A stretch of DNA of 64,000 bases, taken from the NCBI GenBank assembly GCA_963837695.1, contig CAWINZ010000005.1:248001-312000 (forward strand), read 5' to 3'. This DNA comes from VRUE01 sp963837695. GTDB taxonomy: Bacteria > Actinomycetota > Thermoleophilia > Solirubrobacterales > 70-9. The position numbers and the translations under genes are program-made. The notes below the pieces were generated by a model. It was not told the origin of the DNA. It saw only the letters and a program-made list of their open reading frames with translations, and did no database searches. Below are positions 23,536 through 32,483 of this stretch, piece by piece; within the stretch, counting starts at the first letter, position 1, and every line of letters starts with the position of its first letter.

Positions 23536-23609
23536 CGCGCCCGACAGGATTCGAACCTGTGACCTTCGGTTTCGTAGACCGACGCTCTATCCAACTGAGC
23601 TACGGGCGC
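23536..23609 (-). tRNA. tRNA-Arg (anticodon ACG)
   Basis: 74 nt cloverleaf: acceptor GCGCCCG pairs with CGGGCGC; D arm AGCTCAGTTGGATAGAGC; anticodon stem TCGGT/ACCGA around loop CTACGAA; T arm CAGGTTCGAATCCTG. No encoded CCA visible. It is the intact copy; its 3' end is the integration target of M1-M3. Confidence 0.95.
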
Positions 23610-23649
23610 GGGTTGAGGCCTTGGCCTCTATTGCGGAGATTCTATGGGG

Positions 23650-24426
23650 TTAGCGGCCTTGGAACTTCGCGTGGCCGGGGCCCTGCTCCAGGAAGGTCTT
23701 GACGGCGTTCTGAAGATCCTCGGTGGCGAAGAGGTCGGCGGCTTCGTCGCGGACGGCCTGGTCGGCAGCGGGGATGCCGCCTTCGCGGAAGCGGCGGAGG
23801 ATGTGCTTGGTCATCGCGTGCGCCTTGGTCGGGCCGGCGGCGAGCTCGGCGGCGTAGGCGCGGGCGCGCTGGTCGAAGCCCTCGTCGTCCCAGAGCAGAT
23901 TGACGACGCCCCAGCGCTCCATCTCCTCGGCGCCGAAGAGTTCGCCGCTCATTACGAAGTGGCGGGCTCGACCGCTGCCGGCGCGCTCGGCGAGGCGCTG
24001 GGTGCCGCCCATCGACGGGGTCAGGCCGACGACCTTCTCGACCAGGCCGAACTGGGCCGAGCGGGCCGCGACGATCAGGTCGCAGCCGAGCGCCAGCTCG
24101 AAGGCGGCGGTCAGGGTCAGCGCGTGGGCGGCGAAGACGACGGGCAGCGGCAGCGCTTCGACCCGCTCGACCGTCCCGATCAGCTCGTCCCACAGGGCGC
24201 TCCCCTGCTCCGGCGTCAGCCCGTCGAACTCATGCACGTCGACGCCGCCCGAGACCGCGCGTCCCTCGGCGCGGAAGAGCAGCGCCCGCGGCGGGTCGGC
24301 CTCGACCTGCCCGATCGCTGCCCGCAGGTCTTCCATCAGCTGCCGGTTGAAGAGGTTGAGCGGCGGGCTGTCGAAGCTGGCAACCGCGAGGCCCGCCTCG
24401 TCGCGGTCGAGCCGGACGAGGCTCAT
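23650..24426 (-). CDS. enoyl-CoA hydratase/isomerase family protein
   Basis: 258 residues, crotonase fold. The oxyanion-hole region reads RAVSGGVDVHEFDG, and the second conserved block is GCDLIVAARSAQFGLVEKVVGLTPSMGGTQ with VGLTPSMGG near the active site. Its start overlaps the stop of the upstream thioesterase gene (ATGA), indicating an operon. Probable beta-oxidation or acyl-CoA degradation enzyme; the exact substrate is unclear. Confidence 0.85.
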   Translation of the reverse strand: MSLVRLDRDEAGLAVASFDSPPLNLFNRQLMEDLRAAIGQVEADPPRALLFRAEGRAVSGGVDVHEFDGLTPEQGSALWDELIGTVERVEALPLPVVFAAHALTLTAAFELALGCDLIVAARSAQFGLVEKVVGLTPSMGGTQRLAERAGSGRARHFVMSGELFGAEEMERWGVVNLLWDDEGFDQRARAYAAELAAGPTKAHAMTKHILRRFREGGIPAADQAVRDEAADLFATEDLQNAVKTFLEQGPGHAKFQGR

Positions 24427-24890
24427 GTCTCGGCAGCGGCCGGCTTGTTCAGCCGCACGTGCCAGTGCACCGTCGCCGTAGCGACCTGGGTGCCGGAGCC
24501 GTCCGCAAGCCCGACCTCGCAGGGAAACTCGACCTTGCCCTCGGCATCGAGGGTGGCAAGCGCGTCGGCGGCCGGCACTCCCAGCTTCGCGGTTGCCTCG
24601 ATCGGCCCCTTGGCGATCTTCTTGTAGGAGACCTCGGCGCTGCGGGCGAGCGGCGTGATCTCGCCCAGGCGCTCGGCGAAGGCGCCGACGAAGGCCGCCC
24701 CGGACGCCGCCTCGGCGACGGTGAAGAGCGCACCGGCATGCTGGGAGCCGACGTGGTTGGTCAACTCGGGACGCTCGGGCAGCACCACAACCGCCTCGCC
24801 CTCGGCGACGTTGGTTATCTCCAGCCCGAGGAACGCGGCGAAGGGCACCGCCTGCGTCATCCCCTGCGCGATCGCGTCGAAGTCGGTCAT
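24423..24890 (-). CDS. hotdog-fold thioesterase (PaaI/DUF4442-like)
   Basis: 155 residues from ATG 24890. Hotdog pattern: PFAAFLGLEITNVAEGEAVV, the central helix segment NHVGSQHAGALFTVAEAASG, then SAEVSYKKIAKGPIEATA. The H-x-G-A-x-F-T motif is that of PaaI/YiiD-type acyl-CoA thioesterases. Coupled to the enoyl-CoA hydratase gene downstream, suggesting joint acyl-CoA metabolism. Confidence 0.8.
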   Translation of the reverse strand: MTDFDAIAQGMTQAVPFAAFLGLEITNVAEGEAVVVLPERPELTNHVGSQHAGALFTVAEAASGAAFVGAFAERLGEITPLARSAEVSYKKIAKGPIEATAKLGVPAADALATLDAEGKVEFPCEVGLADGSGTQVATATVHWHVRLNKPAAAET

Positions 24891-25015
24891 CGATCGAAGA
24901 CCCTACCGCGTGTCGTGAGACGTTCCGGGACCAAGCGATACAAGGAAGAGGGAGCCGGAAGGCAATCGCCTTTCGGCGACCGATGACGCCGTAGCGCGCC
25001 GGTATCCGGGGCGTC

Positions 25016-26428
25016 TCACGGCACGCGGTGGACCTCGAACAGATTCGTTCCCAACTCCTGATCCGGCATGCCGGCGACGATCGCGATCAGGTCTCCCGAC
25101 CGTGCGATGCCATGCCGCACCGCCAGCGAAGCGCAGTCGTCGAGCAGGCCGCGGACCTCGGTCTCGTGCTCGCTGTGGATCGCGGTGACGCCGAAGAGCA
25201 GGTTGAGCCGCCGCACGGTCTCGGCCCGCGGCGAGATCGCCAGGACCGGCACGTTCGGGCGGTGGGCGGAGACGAGCCGGGCGCTGCGGCCGCTCGTCGT
25301 CGGCACCACCATCGCCGCCAGGCCGAGCCGGTAGACCGCGCCGACGGCGCTCTGCGCGACCGAGTCGGCGACGTCCTGGGTCGCTTGGTCGGTGCGGGCG
25401 AACAGCCACTCCCCATAAGGAAGGTCGGGCTCGGTCGCGCGCGCGATCCGGTCCATGGTCCGCACCGCCTCGACCGGGTGGCGGCCGACCGCCGTCTCCT
25501 CGGAGAGCATCACGGCGTCGGTGCCGTCGAAGATCGCGTTGGCGACATCGGTCACCTCGGCCCGGGTTGGGCGGCGCGCCGTCACCATCGAGGCGAGCAT
25601 CTGCGTCGCGGTTATCGCCGGCTTGGAACGCCGACCGGCCTCGCGGATCAGCCGCTTTTGCACGACCGGCAGCTGCTCGAGCGGCAACTCGATGCCGAGG
25701 TCGCCGCGCGCGACCATGATCCCGCCGCTCGCCGCCTCGATGATCTCCTCGGCGTTCTCGGCCGCCTGCTGCTTCTCGATCTTGGCGATCAGCGGAATGT
25801 CCGAGCCGAGCGAGTGCAGCTTCTCCACGATCGGCTCGAGGTCGGCGGCGAAGGAGACGAAGGACATCGCCAGCAGGTCGATCCCGTGCTCGACGGCAAA
25901 CTCGACCCAGCCGAGGTCGCCGTCGGTGGCGGCGCGGGCGGTGACTCCGGGGATGTTCATCCCCTTATGAGAGGAGAGCGTGCCGCCCACCTCGACCTCG
26001 GCGTCGACCCCGCCGTCTTCGGGTTCGCGCACACGCAGGCGGATCGACCCATCCGCCAGGTAGACGAGTTCGTCCTCACGCAACGAGCCCACGCCCGGCC
26101 AGTCGACCGGGATCGTCTCCGCATCCCCCTTGACCTCCTGCGGCGTCAGCTTCACGTGCATCCCCGTCTCCAACTCTGCGACGTCGTCGCGCATCTCGCC
26201 GATCCGCAGCTTCGGCCCGGGTAGGTCACCGAGCACGGCGACCTCGCGCCCGGCTCGCTCCGCCGCGGCCCGGATCGCCTCGATCGTGTGGGCGTGCCGC
26301 TCGCGATCGGCGTGGGAGAAGTTGAGGCGGAAGACGTCCGCGCCGGCCTCGACCAGACCCACCAGGGTGTCGCCGTCCCAGCTGGCCGGACCGACGGTGG
26401 CGATGATCTTCGTGCGCCTGCCGTACAT
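25016..26428 (-). CDS. pyk: pyruvate kinase
   Basis: 470 residues, full length. Motifs: KIIATVGPAS, RLNFSHAD (substrate/phosphate binding), MVARGDLGIELPLEQLPVVQ (Mg/PEP site), AITATQMLASM and VANAIFDGTDAVMLSEET; C-terminal allosteric domain present. Converts PEP and ADP to pyruvate and ATP in the cytosol. ATG at 26428 begins directly at the family N-terminus. Divergent from the P450 gene across about 60 bp. Confidence 0.97.
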   Translation of the reverse strand: MYGRRTKIIATVGPASWDGDTLVGLVEAGADVFRLNFSHADRERHAHTIEAIRAAAERAGREVAVLGDLPGPKLRIGEMRDDVAELETGMHVKLTPQEVKGDAETIPVDWPGVGSLREDELVYLADGSIRLRVREPEDGGVDAEVEVGGTLSSHKGMNIPGVTARAATDGDLGWVEFAVEHGIDLLAMSFVSFAADLEPIVEKLHSLGSDIPLIAKIEKQQAAENAEEIIEAASGGIMVARGDLGIELPLEQLPVVQKRLIREAGRRSKPAITATQMLASMVTARRPTRAEVTDVANAIFDGTDAVMLSEETAVGRHPVEAVRTMDRIARATEPDLPYGEWLFARTDQATQDVADSVAQSAVGAVYRLGLAAMVVPTTSGRSARLVSAHRPNVPVLAISPRAETVRRLNLLFGVTAIHSEHETEVRGLLDDCASLAVRHGIARSGDLIAIVAGMPDQELGTNLFEVHRVP

Positions 26429-26487
26429 ACGTCACATGACTGTAGAGATTGGTTAATACGACATCGATTTATGTAACACTGATCGCG

Positions 26488-27918
26488 ATGACCCAGCTGG
26501 CCGATCCGGTGGCGCCCGAGGCCCCAGCCGCGAACGAACTCGTCGGCGAGGCGGCGCCCTCCCCCGCCGGCCCACTCGATGGCGGCGAGGCTGCCGGCCT
26601 GCCGGAGCCGCCCGCGGTTATGCAGCCGCGGCTGCTCCAGACCCTCCGCTTCAACCAGCGCCAGATCGAGTTCGTCTTCCGCGCCCGGCGCGAGCTGGGT
26701 GAGGTCTTCCGCATGCGAGGCACGATCCCCGGCCCCGGCCCGGTGATAACCAGCCACCCCGACCATGTGCGCTCGCTCTTCACCGCCAAGCCAGAGCAGG
26801 CCCCGTCGCTCACCGGCGAATCGCCGCTGCGGCCGATCGTCGGGCCCAACTCGGTGCTCACCGCGGTCGGCCCCCGTCACCTCCGCCAGCGCAAACTGCT
26901 GCTGCCGCCCTTCCACGGCGAGGCGATCGAGCAGTACACGCAGATGATTGCCGACGCCGCCGAACGCGAGATCGACCGCTGGCCGCTCGGCAAGCCGTTT
27001 GCCCTGGCGCCGAGCATGCAGGCGATCACGCTCGACGTGATCATGGCGGGGATTTTCGGCATCGAAGGCAGGCCCGAACGCGGCACGCCCGAGCACTGGC
27101 TGCGCTACGCCACCAAGCGCCTCGTCGCCGCCTCGACCTGGCCGCTGGCCCAAGTCGGGGAGCTGATGAACCTGAACCGCGACGAGCCCGTCGGCCTGAC
27201 CAGGATCGGCCTCGAGCTGCTCGACCGCCCCACCTACGCGGTGATCGAGAAGCGCCGCGGCGCCGACGACCTGGACGAGCGGCGCGACATCCTCTCGCTG
27301 CTGCTGCAGGCTCGCACTGAGGACGGCGAGGCGCTGAGCGACAAAGAACTACGCGACGAGCTGCTGACCCTGGTCCTCGCCGGGCACGAGACGACCGCCA
27401 ATCAGCTGGCTTGGACGTGGGAGCGGCTGGTCCGTAACCCGCCCGCGCACAACGCCCTGCTCGACGCCGTCCGCAGTGAGGACGATGCAGCCGAGCAGGT
27501 CGAGGCGACGATCGTCGAGGCGATGCGCTCGCGGCCGGTGATCCCGATTATCGGCCGCCGGGTGAAGGTTCCCTGGCGCCTCGGGCCCTACGCGGTCTCC
27601 GCCGATACCCCGGTGACGATGAGCATCCTGCTCGTCCACCACCGCGAGGATCTCTATCCCGAGCCGTTCGAGTTCCGCCCCGAGCGTTGGCTCGGCCGCA
27701 AACCCGGTACCTACGAGTGGATCCCCTTCGGCGGCGGTATCCGCCGCTGCCTCGGCGCCGCGCTGGCAATGGCCGAGCAGCGCGTCGTCCTGACGACGAT
27801 GGCCCGCCGCCTCGACCTCGAGGCCGACGATCCCGCTCCCGAGCGGGCCGTGCACCGCAACGTGACGATGATCCCCTCGGGCGGCGCCCGCGTCGTCATC
27901 CGCTCACGGCATTCCTGA
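26488..27918 (+). CDS. cytochrome P450
   Basis: 476 residues from ATG 26488; an earlier in-frame GTG at 26449 would add 13 residues. I-helix AGHETTANQLAW, K-helix ExxR (EAMR), and heme loop PFGGGIRRCLGAALA with the Cys ligand. An Ala/Pro-rich N-terminal extension of about 40 residues precedes the fold and has no membrane anchor, so the enzyme is probably soluble. Monooxygenase; substrate unknown, and no dedicated redox partner is adjacent (a ferredoxin lies at 44946). Confidence 0.93.
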   Translation: MTQLADPVAPEAPAANELVGEAAPSPAGPLDGGEAAGLPEPPAVMQPRLLQTLRFNQRQIEFVFRARRELGEVFRMRGTIPGPGPVITSHPDHVRSLFTAKPEQAPSLTGESPLRPIVGPNSVLTAVGPRHLRQRKLLLPPFHGEAIEQYTQMIADAAEREIDRWPLGKPFALAPSMQAITLDVIMAGIFGIEGRPERGTPEHWLRYATKRLVAASTWPLAQVGELMNLNRDEPVGLTRIGLELLDRPTYAVIEKRRGADDLDERRDILSLLLQARTEDGEALSDKELRDELLTLVLAGHETTANQLAWTWERLVRNPPAHNALLDAVRSEDDAAEQVEATIVEAMRSRPVIPIIGRRVKVPWRLGPYAVSADTPVTMSILLVHHREDLYPEPFEFRPERWLGRKPGTYEWIPFGGGIRRCLGAALAMAEQRVVLTTMARRLDLEADDPAPERAVHRNVTMIPSGGARVVIRSRHS

Positions 27919-27963
27919 GCGACGGAGCCACACCCCCAGGGCGGCGCTATGGTTTTCGGGCCC

Positions 27964-28052
27964 GGAGAGGTGGCCGAGTGGCTGAAGGCACTCGCCTGCT
28001 AAGCGAGTAGGGGGCGCAAGCTCTCTCGAGGGTTCGAATCCCTCCCTCTCCG
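27964..28052 (+). tRNA. tRNA-Ser (anticodon GCT)
   Basis: 89 nt with a long variable arm as expected for serine. Acceptor GGAGAGG/CCTCTCC; anticodon stem CTCGC/GCGAG around loop CTGCTAA; T arm GAGGGTTCGAATCCCTC. Discriminator G. No integration scar detected here. Confidence 0.95.
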
Positions 28053-28077
28053 CTTTCAGCGCGGTTAGTCTCGACGG

Positions 28078-29289
28078 GTGTCTTCCCGTCCCAGCCGCGC
28101 TTACGAGGACTACGAGCAGATCTTCGCCGAGGTCGAGGCGCCGTTTGCCTTCGTCGACCTCGACGCGATGGCGGCCAACGCGGCGGAGATGCTCGGTCGG
28201 GCGGGGGGCAAGCCGATCCGGGTGGCGAGCAAGTCGCTGCGCTGCCGGGCGCTGACCGAGCGCGTCCTGCGCAGCGACCCCGGCTTTGCGGGACTGATGA
28301 CCTTCACCCTGCCGGAGACGCTCTGGCTGGCCGAGCAGGGGTTCGAGGACCTGCTGCTGGCCTACCCGACCACCGACACCGGGGCGCTCGGCGAACTGGC
28401 GCTGCGCTCGGTCGCCAACCCGGCGGGGGCGCCGATCGTGATGGTCGACTGCAGCGAGCACCTCGACGCGATCGAGTCGGTGCTCGGGGCCGGCGCCGCC
28501 CCGGTCCGGGTCTGCATCGACGTCGACGCGAGCTGGTGGGCGCTGGGCGGCAGGATCAAGGTCGGCCCCAAGCGCTCGCCCGTACACACGGTCGAGCAGG
28601 CGGTCGCCCTGGCCCAGGAGATCGACAGCCGCGCGCAGATCGAGCTTGCAGCGCTGATGTCCTACGAGGGTCAGATCGCCGGCGTCGGCGACCAGCCCCC
28701 CGGGCGGCGCCTGCGCGGCCGTGCGATCGGCTTCATGCAGCGTCGCTCCGCCGCCGAGCTGGCCGAGCGACGCGGCGCAATCGTCGCCGCGATCCGCGAG
28801 TTCGCCGCCCTGCCGATCGTCAACGGCGGCGGCACCGGCAGCCTTGAGCTGACCGCCGCCGAGGAGCCCGTCACCGAGGTAACCGCCGGCTCGGGCTTCT
28901 ACGCCCCCGCCCTCTTCGATCACTACAGCCGCTTCTCGCTTACCCCCGCGGCCGGCTTCGCGCTGCCGATCGTCCGCAAGCCGGCGCCAGACGTGGCGAC
29001 GGCGCTCGGCGGCGGCTACCTCGCCTCCGGCAGCGGCGATCCGGCCCGGCTGCCCGCGCCCTGGTTGCCGGCCGGCCTGCGCCTCGATCCCGAGGAGGGC
29101 GCCGGCGAGGTCCAGACCCCGCTGCTCGGCACCCCGGCGACGCAGCTCTCGATCGGCGACCGCGCCTACCTGCGCCACGCCAAGGCCGGCGAGCTGTGCG
29201 AGCGCTTCGACGTCCTCCACCTCGTCGAGGGCGACGAGATCGTCGACGTAGTCCCCACCTATAGAGGCGAGGGCAAAGCATTCCTCTGA
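28078..29289 (+). CDS. PLP-dependent amino-acid deaminase/aldolase (alanine racemase N-fold)
   Basis: 403 residues from GTG 28078. The N-terminal TIM-barrel type III PLP fold has APFAFVDLDAMAANAAEM, then RVASKSLRC with the probable PLP lysine. Later blocks PIVNGGGTGSLEL (phosphate-binding Gly-rich loop) and VTAGSGFYAPALFDHY match the D-threonine aldolase/D-serine dehydratase-like family. Likely acts on D-amino acids. Its stop codon lies inside the stem of the downstream terminator. Confidence 0.8.
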   Translation: MSSRPSRAYEDYEQIFAEVEAPFAFVDLDAMAANAAEMLGRAGGKPIRVASKSLRCRALTERVLRSDPGFAGLMTFTLPETLWLAEQGFEDLLLAYPTTDTGALGELALRSVANPAGAPIVMVDCSEHLDAIESVLGAGAAPVRVCIDVDASWWALGGRIKVGPKRSPVHTVEQAVALAQEIDSRAQIELAALMSYEGQIAGVGDQPPGRRLRGRAIGFMQRRSAAELAERRGAIVAAIREFAALPIVNGGGTGSLELTAAEEPVTEVTAGSGFYAPALFDHYSRFSLTPAAGFALPIVRKPAPDVATALGGGYLASGSGDPARLPAPWLPAGLRLDPEEGAGEVQTPLLGTPATQLSIGDRAYLRHAKAGELCERFDVLHLVEGDEIVDVVPTYRGEGKAFL

Positions 29290-29337
29290 ACCCGTCCTGC
29301 ATCGAACCCCTATTTGGGGTTCGATGCAGGACGGGTT
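29289..29337. terminator. bidirectional terminator with a 22-bp perfect stem
   Basis: Stem 29289-29310 with 29316-29337, 5-nt loop TATTT. It overlaps the last base of the upstream TGA and the first two bases of the convergent gene's stop codon, so both messages end on the same hairpin. Confidence 0.8.
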
Positions 29338-30631
29338 AGCTGCCGAGCACGCGCGCGGCGTACTCGTTGGTGAAGACCCGCTCCGGATCGAGCTCGTCGC
29401 GCGCGGACTGGAACTTCCCCCACTGCGGATAGAGAGGCGCCAGGGTCTCGGCCGTCTGGAAGTGGCGCTTGCCCCAGTGGGGACGGCCACCGTAGTCGCG
29501 CATGATCTCCTCGACCGCCTCGAAGTAGGGGCGCCACTCCATGCCGCGGTACTGGTGCACCGCGATGTAGGCGGTGTCGCGCTCGTGCGAGGGACTGAGC
29601 AGGGCATCGTCCCCGGCCGCGACGCGCATCTCAATCGGGAAGAAGACCGGGTAGCGGTTGACGCGAACCCACTCGACCACCCGCCGCGCCGCCTCCGGCC
29701 CGTGCTCGCGCGGCACGCCGTACTCCATCTCGGTGAAACGGACGCGGCGCTCGCTGGCAAAGACGCGGTCGCTGCGGTCGGTCGTCTTGCCGCCCGAGGC
29801 GAGGGCCGCGGCGAGGCGGGAGAGAGCGGGAATCGCCCTGGGCAGCACCCGGCCGGCCGCCGACAGCGCCTCCAGCGCCCAGTTCTCGAGCACGATGTCG
29901 TTGAGGTAGGAGGCGGCGCGCCCGCGCGGTCGTGGCCCGCCGTCGACCCGATTGCGCTCCAGCACCAGCGCCGAGTCGGCGTAGGGGAAGGTGAAGAGCT
30001 CGAAGTGGTCGTTCGCCTCGGCGCGTCGGTCGAAGTCGTCGAGCACCTGCTCGCGCGGTTGCGGCGAGTCGACCCGCTCGAGCACGAAGGCCGGCACGCA
30101 GCGCAACGTCACCGCCGAGATCGCCCCGAGGGCGCCGACGCCGACGCGAGCGGCGCGGAGGAGATCGGGCTCAGAGCCGTCCAACTCGCGCACGCCGCCA
30201 TCGGCGCCGACCAGCTCCACCGCCTCGACCTGAGCGGAAATGTTGCGCAGCTTCGCGCCGGTGCCATGGGTGCCGGTGGAGATCGCCCCGGCGATCGTCT
30301 GGCGGTCGATGTCGCCGAGGTTCTCCATCGCCAGGCCGAGCCCGTGCAGTTCCTCGTTGAGGTCGGCAAGCACGGTGCCCGCCCGGACCTTGACCAGGCC
30401 CGTTGCGGGGTCGGCGTCGATCGTGCCGCTGAGCGCGGCGATGTCGACCATCGTGCCCTCGGTCAACGCTGCCCCGGTGAAGGAATGGCCCGCGCCGGCC
30501 ACGCTGACCTTTCGCCCGGCGCCGGCGGCGGCCACGACGGCAGCCGCCAACTCGTCGCGGCTACGCGGCCGGACGGCCTCCGCCGGGCTGCACTGCTGAT
30601 CCCCCGTCCAGTTGCGCCAGGTCGCGGCCAC
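29336..30631 (-). CDS. FAD-linked sugar-1,4-lactone oxidase (ALO/gulonolactone type)
   Basis: 431 residues. FAD-binding PCMH domain: VSVAGAGHSFTGAALTEGTM, MENLGDIDRQTIAGAISTGT, then HGTGAKLRNISAQVEA. The C-terminal ALO domain ends with RPHWGKRHFQTAETLAPLYP and WGKFQSARDELDPERVFTNE, characteristic of D-arabinono/L-gulono-1,4-lactone oxidases or dehydrogenases. Probably oxidises an aldonolactone or polyol. Convergent with the PLP enzyme. Confidence 0.88.
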   Translation of the reverse strand: MAATWRNWTGDQQCSPAEAVRPRSRDELAAAVVAAAGAGRKVSVAGAGHSFTGAALTEGTMVDIAALSGTIDADPATGLVKVRAGTVLADLNEELHGLGLAMENLGDIDRQTIAGAISTGTHGTGAKLRNISAQVEAVELVGADGGVRELDGSEPDLLRAARVGVGALGAISAVTLRCVPAFVLERVDSPQPREQVLDDFDRRAEANDHFELFTFPYADSALVLERNRVDGGPRPRGRAASYLNDIVLENWALEALSAAGRVLPRAIPALSRLAAALASGGKTTDRSDRVFASERRVRFTEMEYGVPREHGPEAARRVVEWVRVNRYPVFFPIEMRVAAGDDALLSPSHERDTAYIAVHQYRGMEWRPYFEAVEEIMRDYGGRPHWGKRHFQTAETLAPLYPQWGKFQSARDELDPERVFTNEYAARVLGS

Positions 30632-30656
30632 CGCTTAAAGCTAGCCCGTCCGGGGC

Positions 30657-31811
30657 CTAACTCGCCGCCGGCTGGACCATCGGCGGCGCCAGGGAGCGGT
30701 AGGCATAGGCGGAGGTGACGAGCAATAGCGCGGCGATCGCCAGGCTCGGCACGGCGTACCCGGCCGCGCTTGCCACTGCCCCTCCCGCCAGCGCCCCCGT
30801 CATCTGACCCGCGGCCCAGGCCATGTTGGAGAGGCCCGCCGCGAAGCCCTGATGGAGACCGCTCAGGTCGGCGGTCTCCGAGAGTGTCGTCAGCGCCGGG
30901 GCGAAGCAGATGCCGGCGCCGAGCGAGCCGAGGATCAGCGCGCCGAGCACCGGACCGAGCGCCTGGGCCGCCGCTATGCCCACCATTGCGCAAGCGCAGA
31001 CGCCGATCCCGATCACGTACGGGATGCGGCGACCGACCCGATCCGAGTAGCGGCCGACGAGCGGGGCCAGCCCGGCCTCGAGCGCGGCGCCGACGATGAA
31101 GCCGCCGGCGATCGCCACGTGCCCGCCGCCGAGTTCGTCGATCCGCAGCGGCACCAATACCTCCGCCGCGCCGAACATCATTGAGGGGACCGCGACGAAC
31201 GCCGTCGCCGTGAGAATCGGGCGGGTGAGGATCGTCGCCCCCACCTCGCGCAGCGGTTGGCGCGCGGGCGGGCCGGCTTCCGGCAGTCGCGCGGCGAAAG
31301 CAGCGAGCACCACGGCGATGACGAGCACCGCGCCGAAGACGGCGGCGGTCCCGATTTCAGCCGCGACCGCGCCGAGGACCGGCCCGACCAGCGCACCTGC
31401 CACCGCCGTGCCCAGAGCCGTTCCGATGACCGAGCCACGCCGCTCGGGGGGAGCAGTCGTGATCAGCCAGGTCAGCGCCCCGGACCAGATCAATGCCCCG
31501 GATATCCCCTGGGCGAAGCGCGCCGAGTCGAGCAGGACGATCTCGTGCGCAAGGCCGAAGACGAGACTGGAACAGCCGAGCAACAGCAGCCCGCCGATCA
31601 CCGTGCGGCGCGGCCCCGCCCAGGTCGCCACCAGCCCCGCGGGCAGCGATGCGAGCAGCGTTCCGGCGGCATAGGAGGCGGCGAGGATCCCGGCTTCCGC
31701 CTTGTTCAGGTCGAACTCCTTGGCGTAGTCCGGGAGCAGCGGAGCGATCGCCGCGTAGAAGGCGACGTCGAAGAAGACCATCGTCGAGGCGAGGATGAGC
31801 AGCCGGCGCAT
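30657..31811 (-). CDS. MFS transporter, 12 helices
   Basis: 384 residues from ATG 31811 (TTG 12 nt upstream also in frame). Twelve hydrophobic segments. Motif A-like loop is degenerate (LVATWAGPRRTVIGG); the second-half loop GRYSDRVGRRIPYVIG is canonical. Resembles drug/sugar efflux permeases. Substrate unknown. Starts about 90 bp from tRNA-Ser(TGA) on the opposite strand. Confidence 0.88.
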   Translation of the reverse strand: MRRLLILASTMVFFDVAFYAAIAPLLPDYAKEFDLNKAEAGILAASYAAGTLLASLPAGLVATWAGPRRTVIGGLLLLGCSSLVFGLAHEIVLLDSARFAQGISGALIWSGALTWLITTAPPERRGSVIGTALGTAVAGALVGPVLGAVAAEIGTAAVFGAVLVIAVVLAAFAARLPEAGPPARQPLREVGATILTRPILTATAFVAVPSMMFGAAEVLVPLRIDELGGGHVAIAGGFIVGAALEAGLAPLVGRYSDRVGRRIPYVIGIGVCACAMVGIAAAQALGPVLGALILGSLGAGICFAPALTTLSETADLSGLHQGFAAGLSNMAWAAGQMTGALAGGAVASAAGYAVPSLAIAALLLVTSAYAYRSLAPPMVQPAAS

Positions 31812-31900
31812 ACCTGTATCCAATCACCGCAAGGCCCTTTTACTCCATGCCTTTATGTCCATACATTTGCAGCTAGCATCGACACATCGTCTGAGCACCC

Positions 31901-31989
31901 GGAGGGGTGGCAGAGCGGTTGAATGCGGCGGCCTTGAAAGCCGTTAGGCGTCGCAAGGCGTCTCGTGGGTTCGAATCCCACCCCCTCCG
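31901..31989 (+). tRNA. tRNA-Ser (anticodon TGA)
   Basis: 89 nt with a long variable arm. Acceptor GGAGGGG/CCCCTCC; anticodon stem CGGCC/AGCCG-type around loop CTTGAAA; T arm GTGGGTTCGAATCCCAC. The 3' 59 nt (31931-31989) are repeated at 33095-33153, marking it as an integration target. Confidence 0.95.
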
Positions 31990-32124
31990 TTTTTTTGAGC
32001 CGGATTCGGCTTGTTAGAGCCAGTTACGGAGCCTCCATAAGGCACCGCGTGAATCCGACGGTCTCCGGCTGATTCCGGTTGTTGGGTGACACGAGGGTGG
32101 CACAGCGGCCCACCTCGACCAGTC

Positions 32125-32355
32125 TCGCCAGCCTTTTCCGAGCGGGCCTATAGCTTCATGATCGCGGCGGGCGTCAACCCCAAGGCCCTGTCGTCCTTCA
32201 AGGGCCATTCCTCGATCACGGTGACGTTCGACCTCTACGGGCATCTGATGCCCGGCAGCGAGGCAGAGGGAGGAGCGCAACTCGACGCCTACCTCGCGAA
32301 GAGAAAACCGAGTATTCTCATCGCCGACACGGGCAAAACTCGTAGCCTTAAATAA
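32125..32355 (+). pseudogene. tyrosine integrase, C-terminal remnant
   Basis: The frame carries SERAYSFMIAAGVNPKALSS then GHSSITVTFDLYGHL: the second catalytic His and the Tyr nucleophile of phage integrases. The Arg and first His boxes are missing upstream. It sits just inside the left att, as expected for the integrase end of the element. The rest of the 31990-32483 gap has no gene. Confidence 0.75.
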
Positions 32356-32483
32356 CCAGCGCGTACCGGGCCATCCAAAATGGCCAAACTGAATCAGACT
32401 GGTAGCTGAGGCTCTGGTTGCTCTGGAGTTGGGAACGGAGCCATAAGTTTCATAACGATACATCTAACGCTACCCGAACTCAA

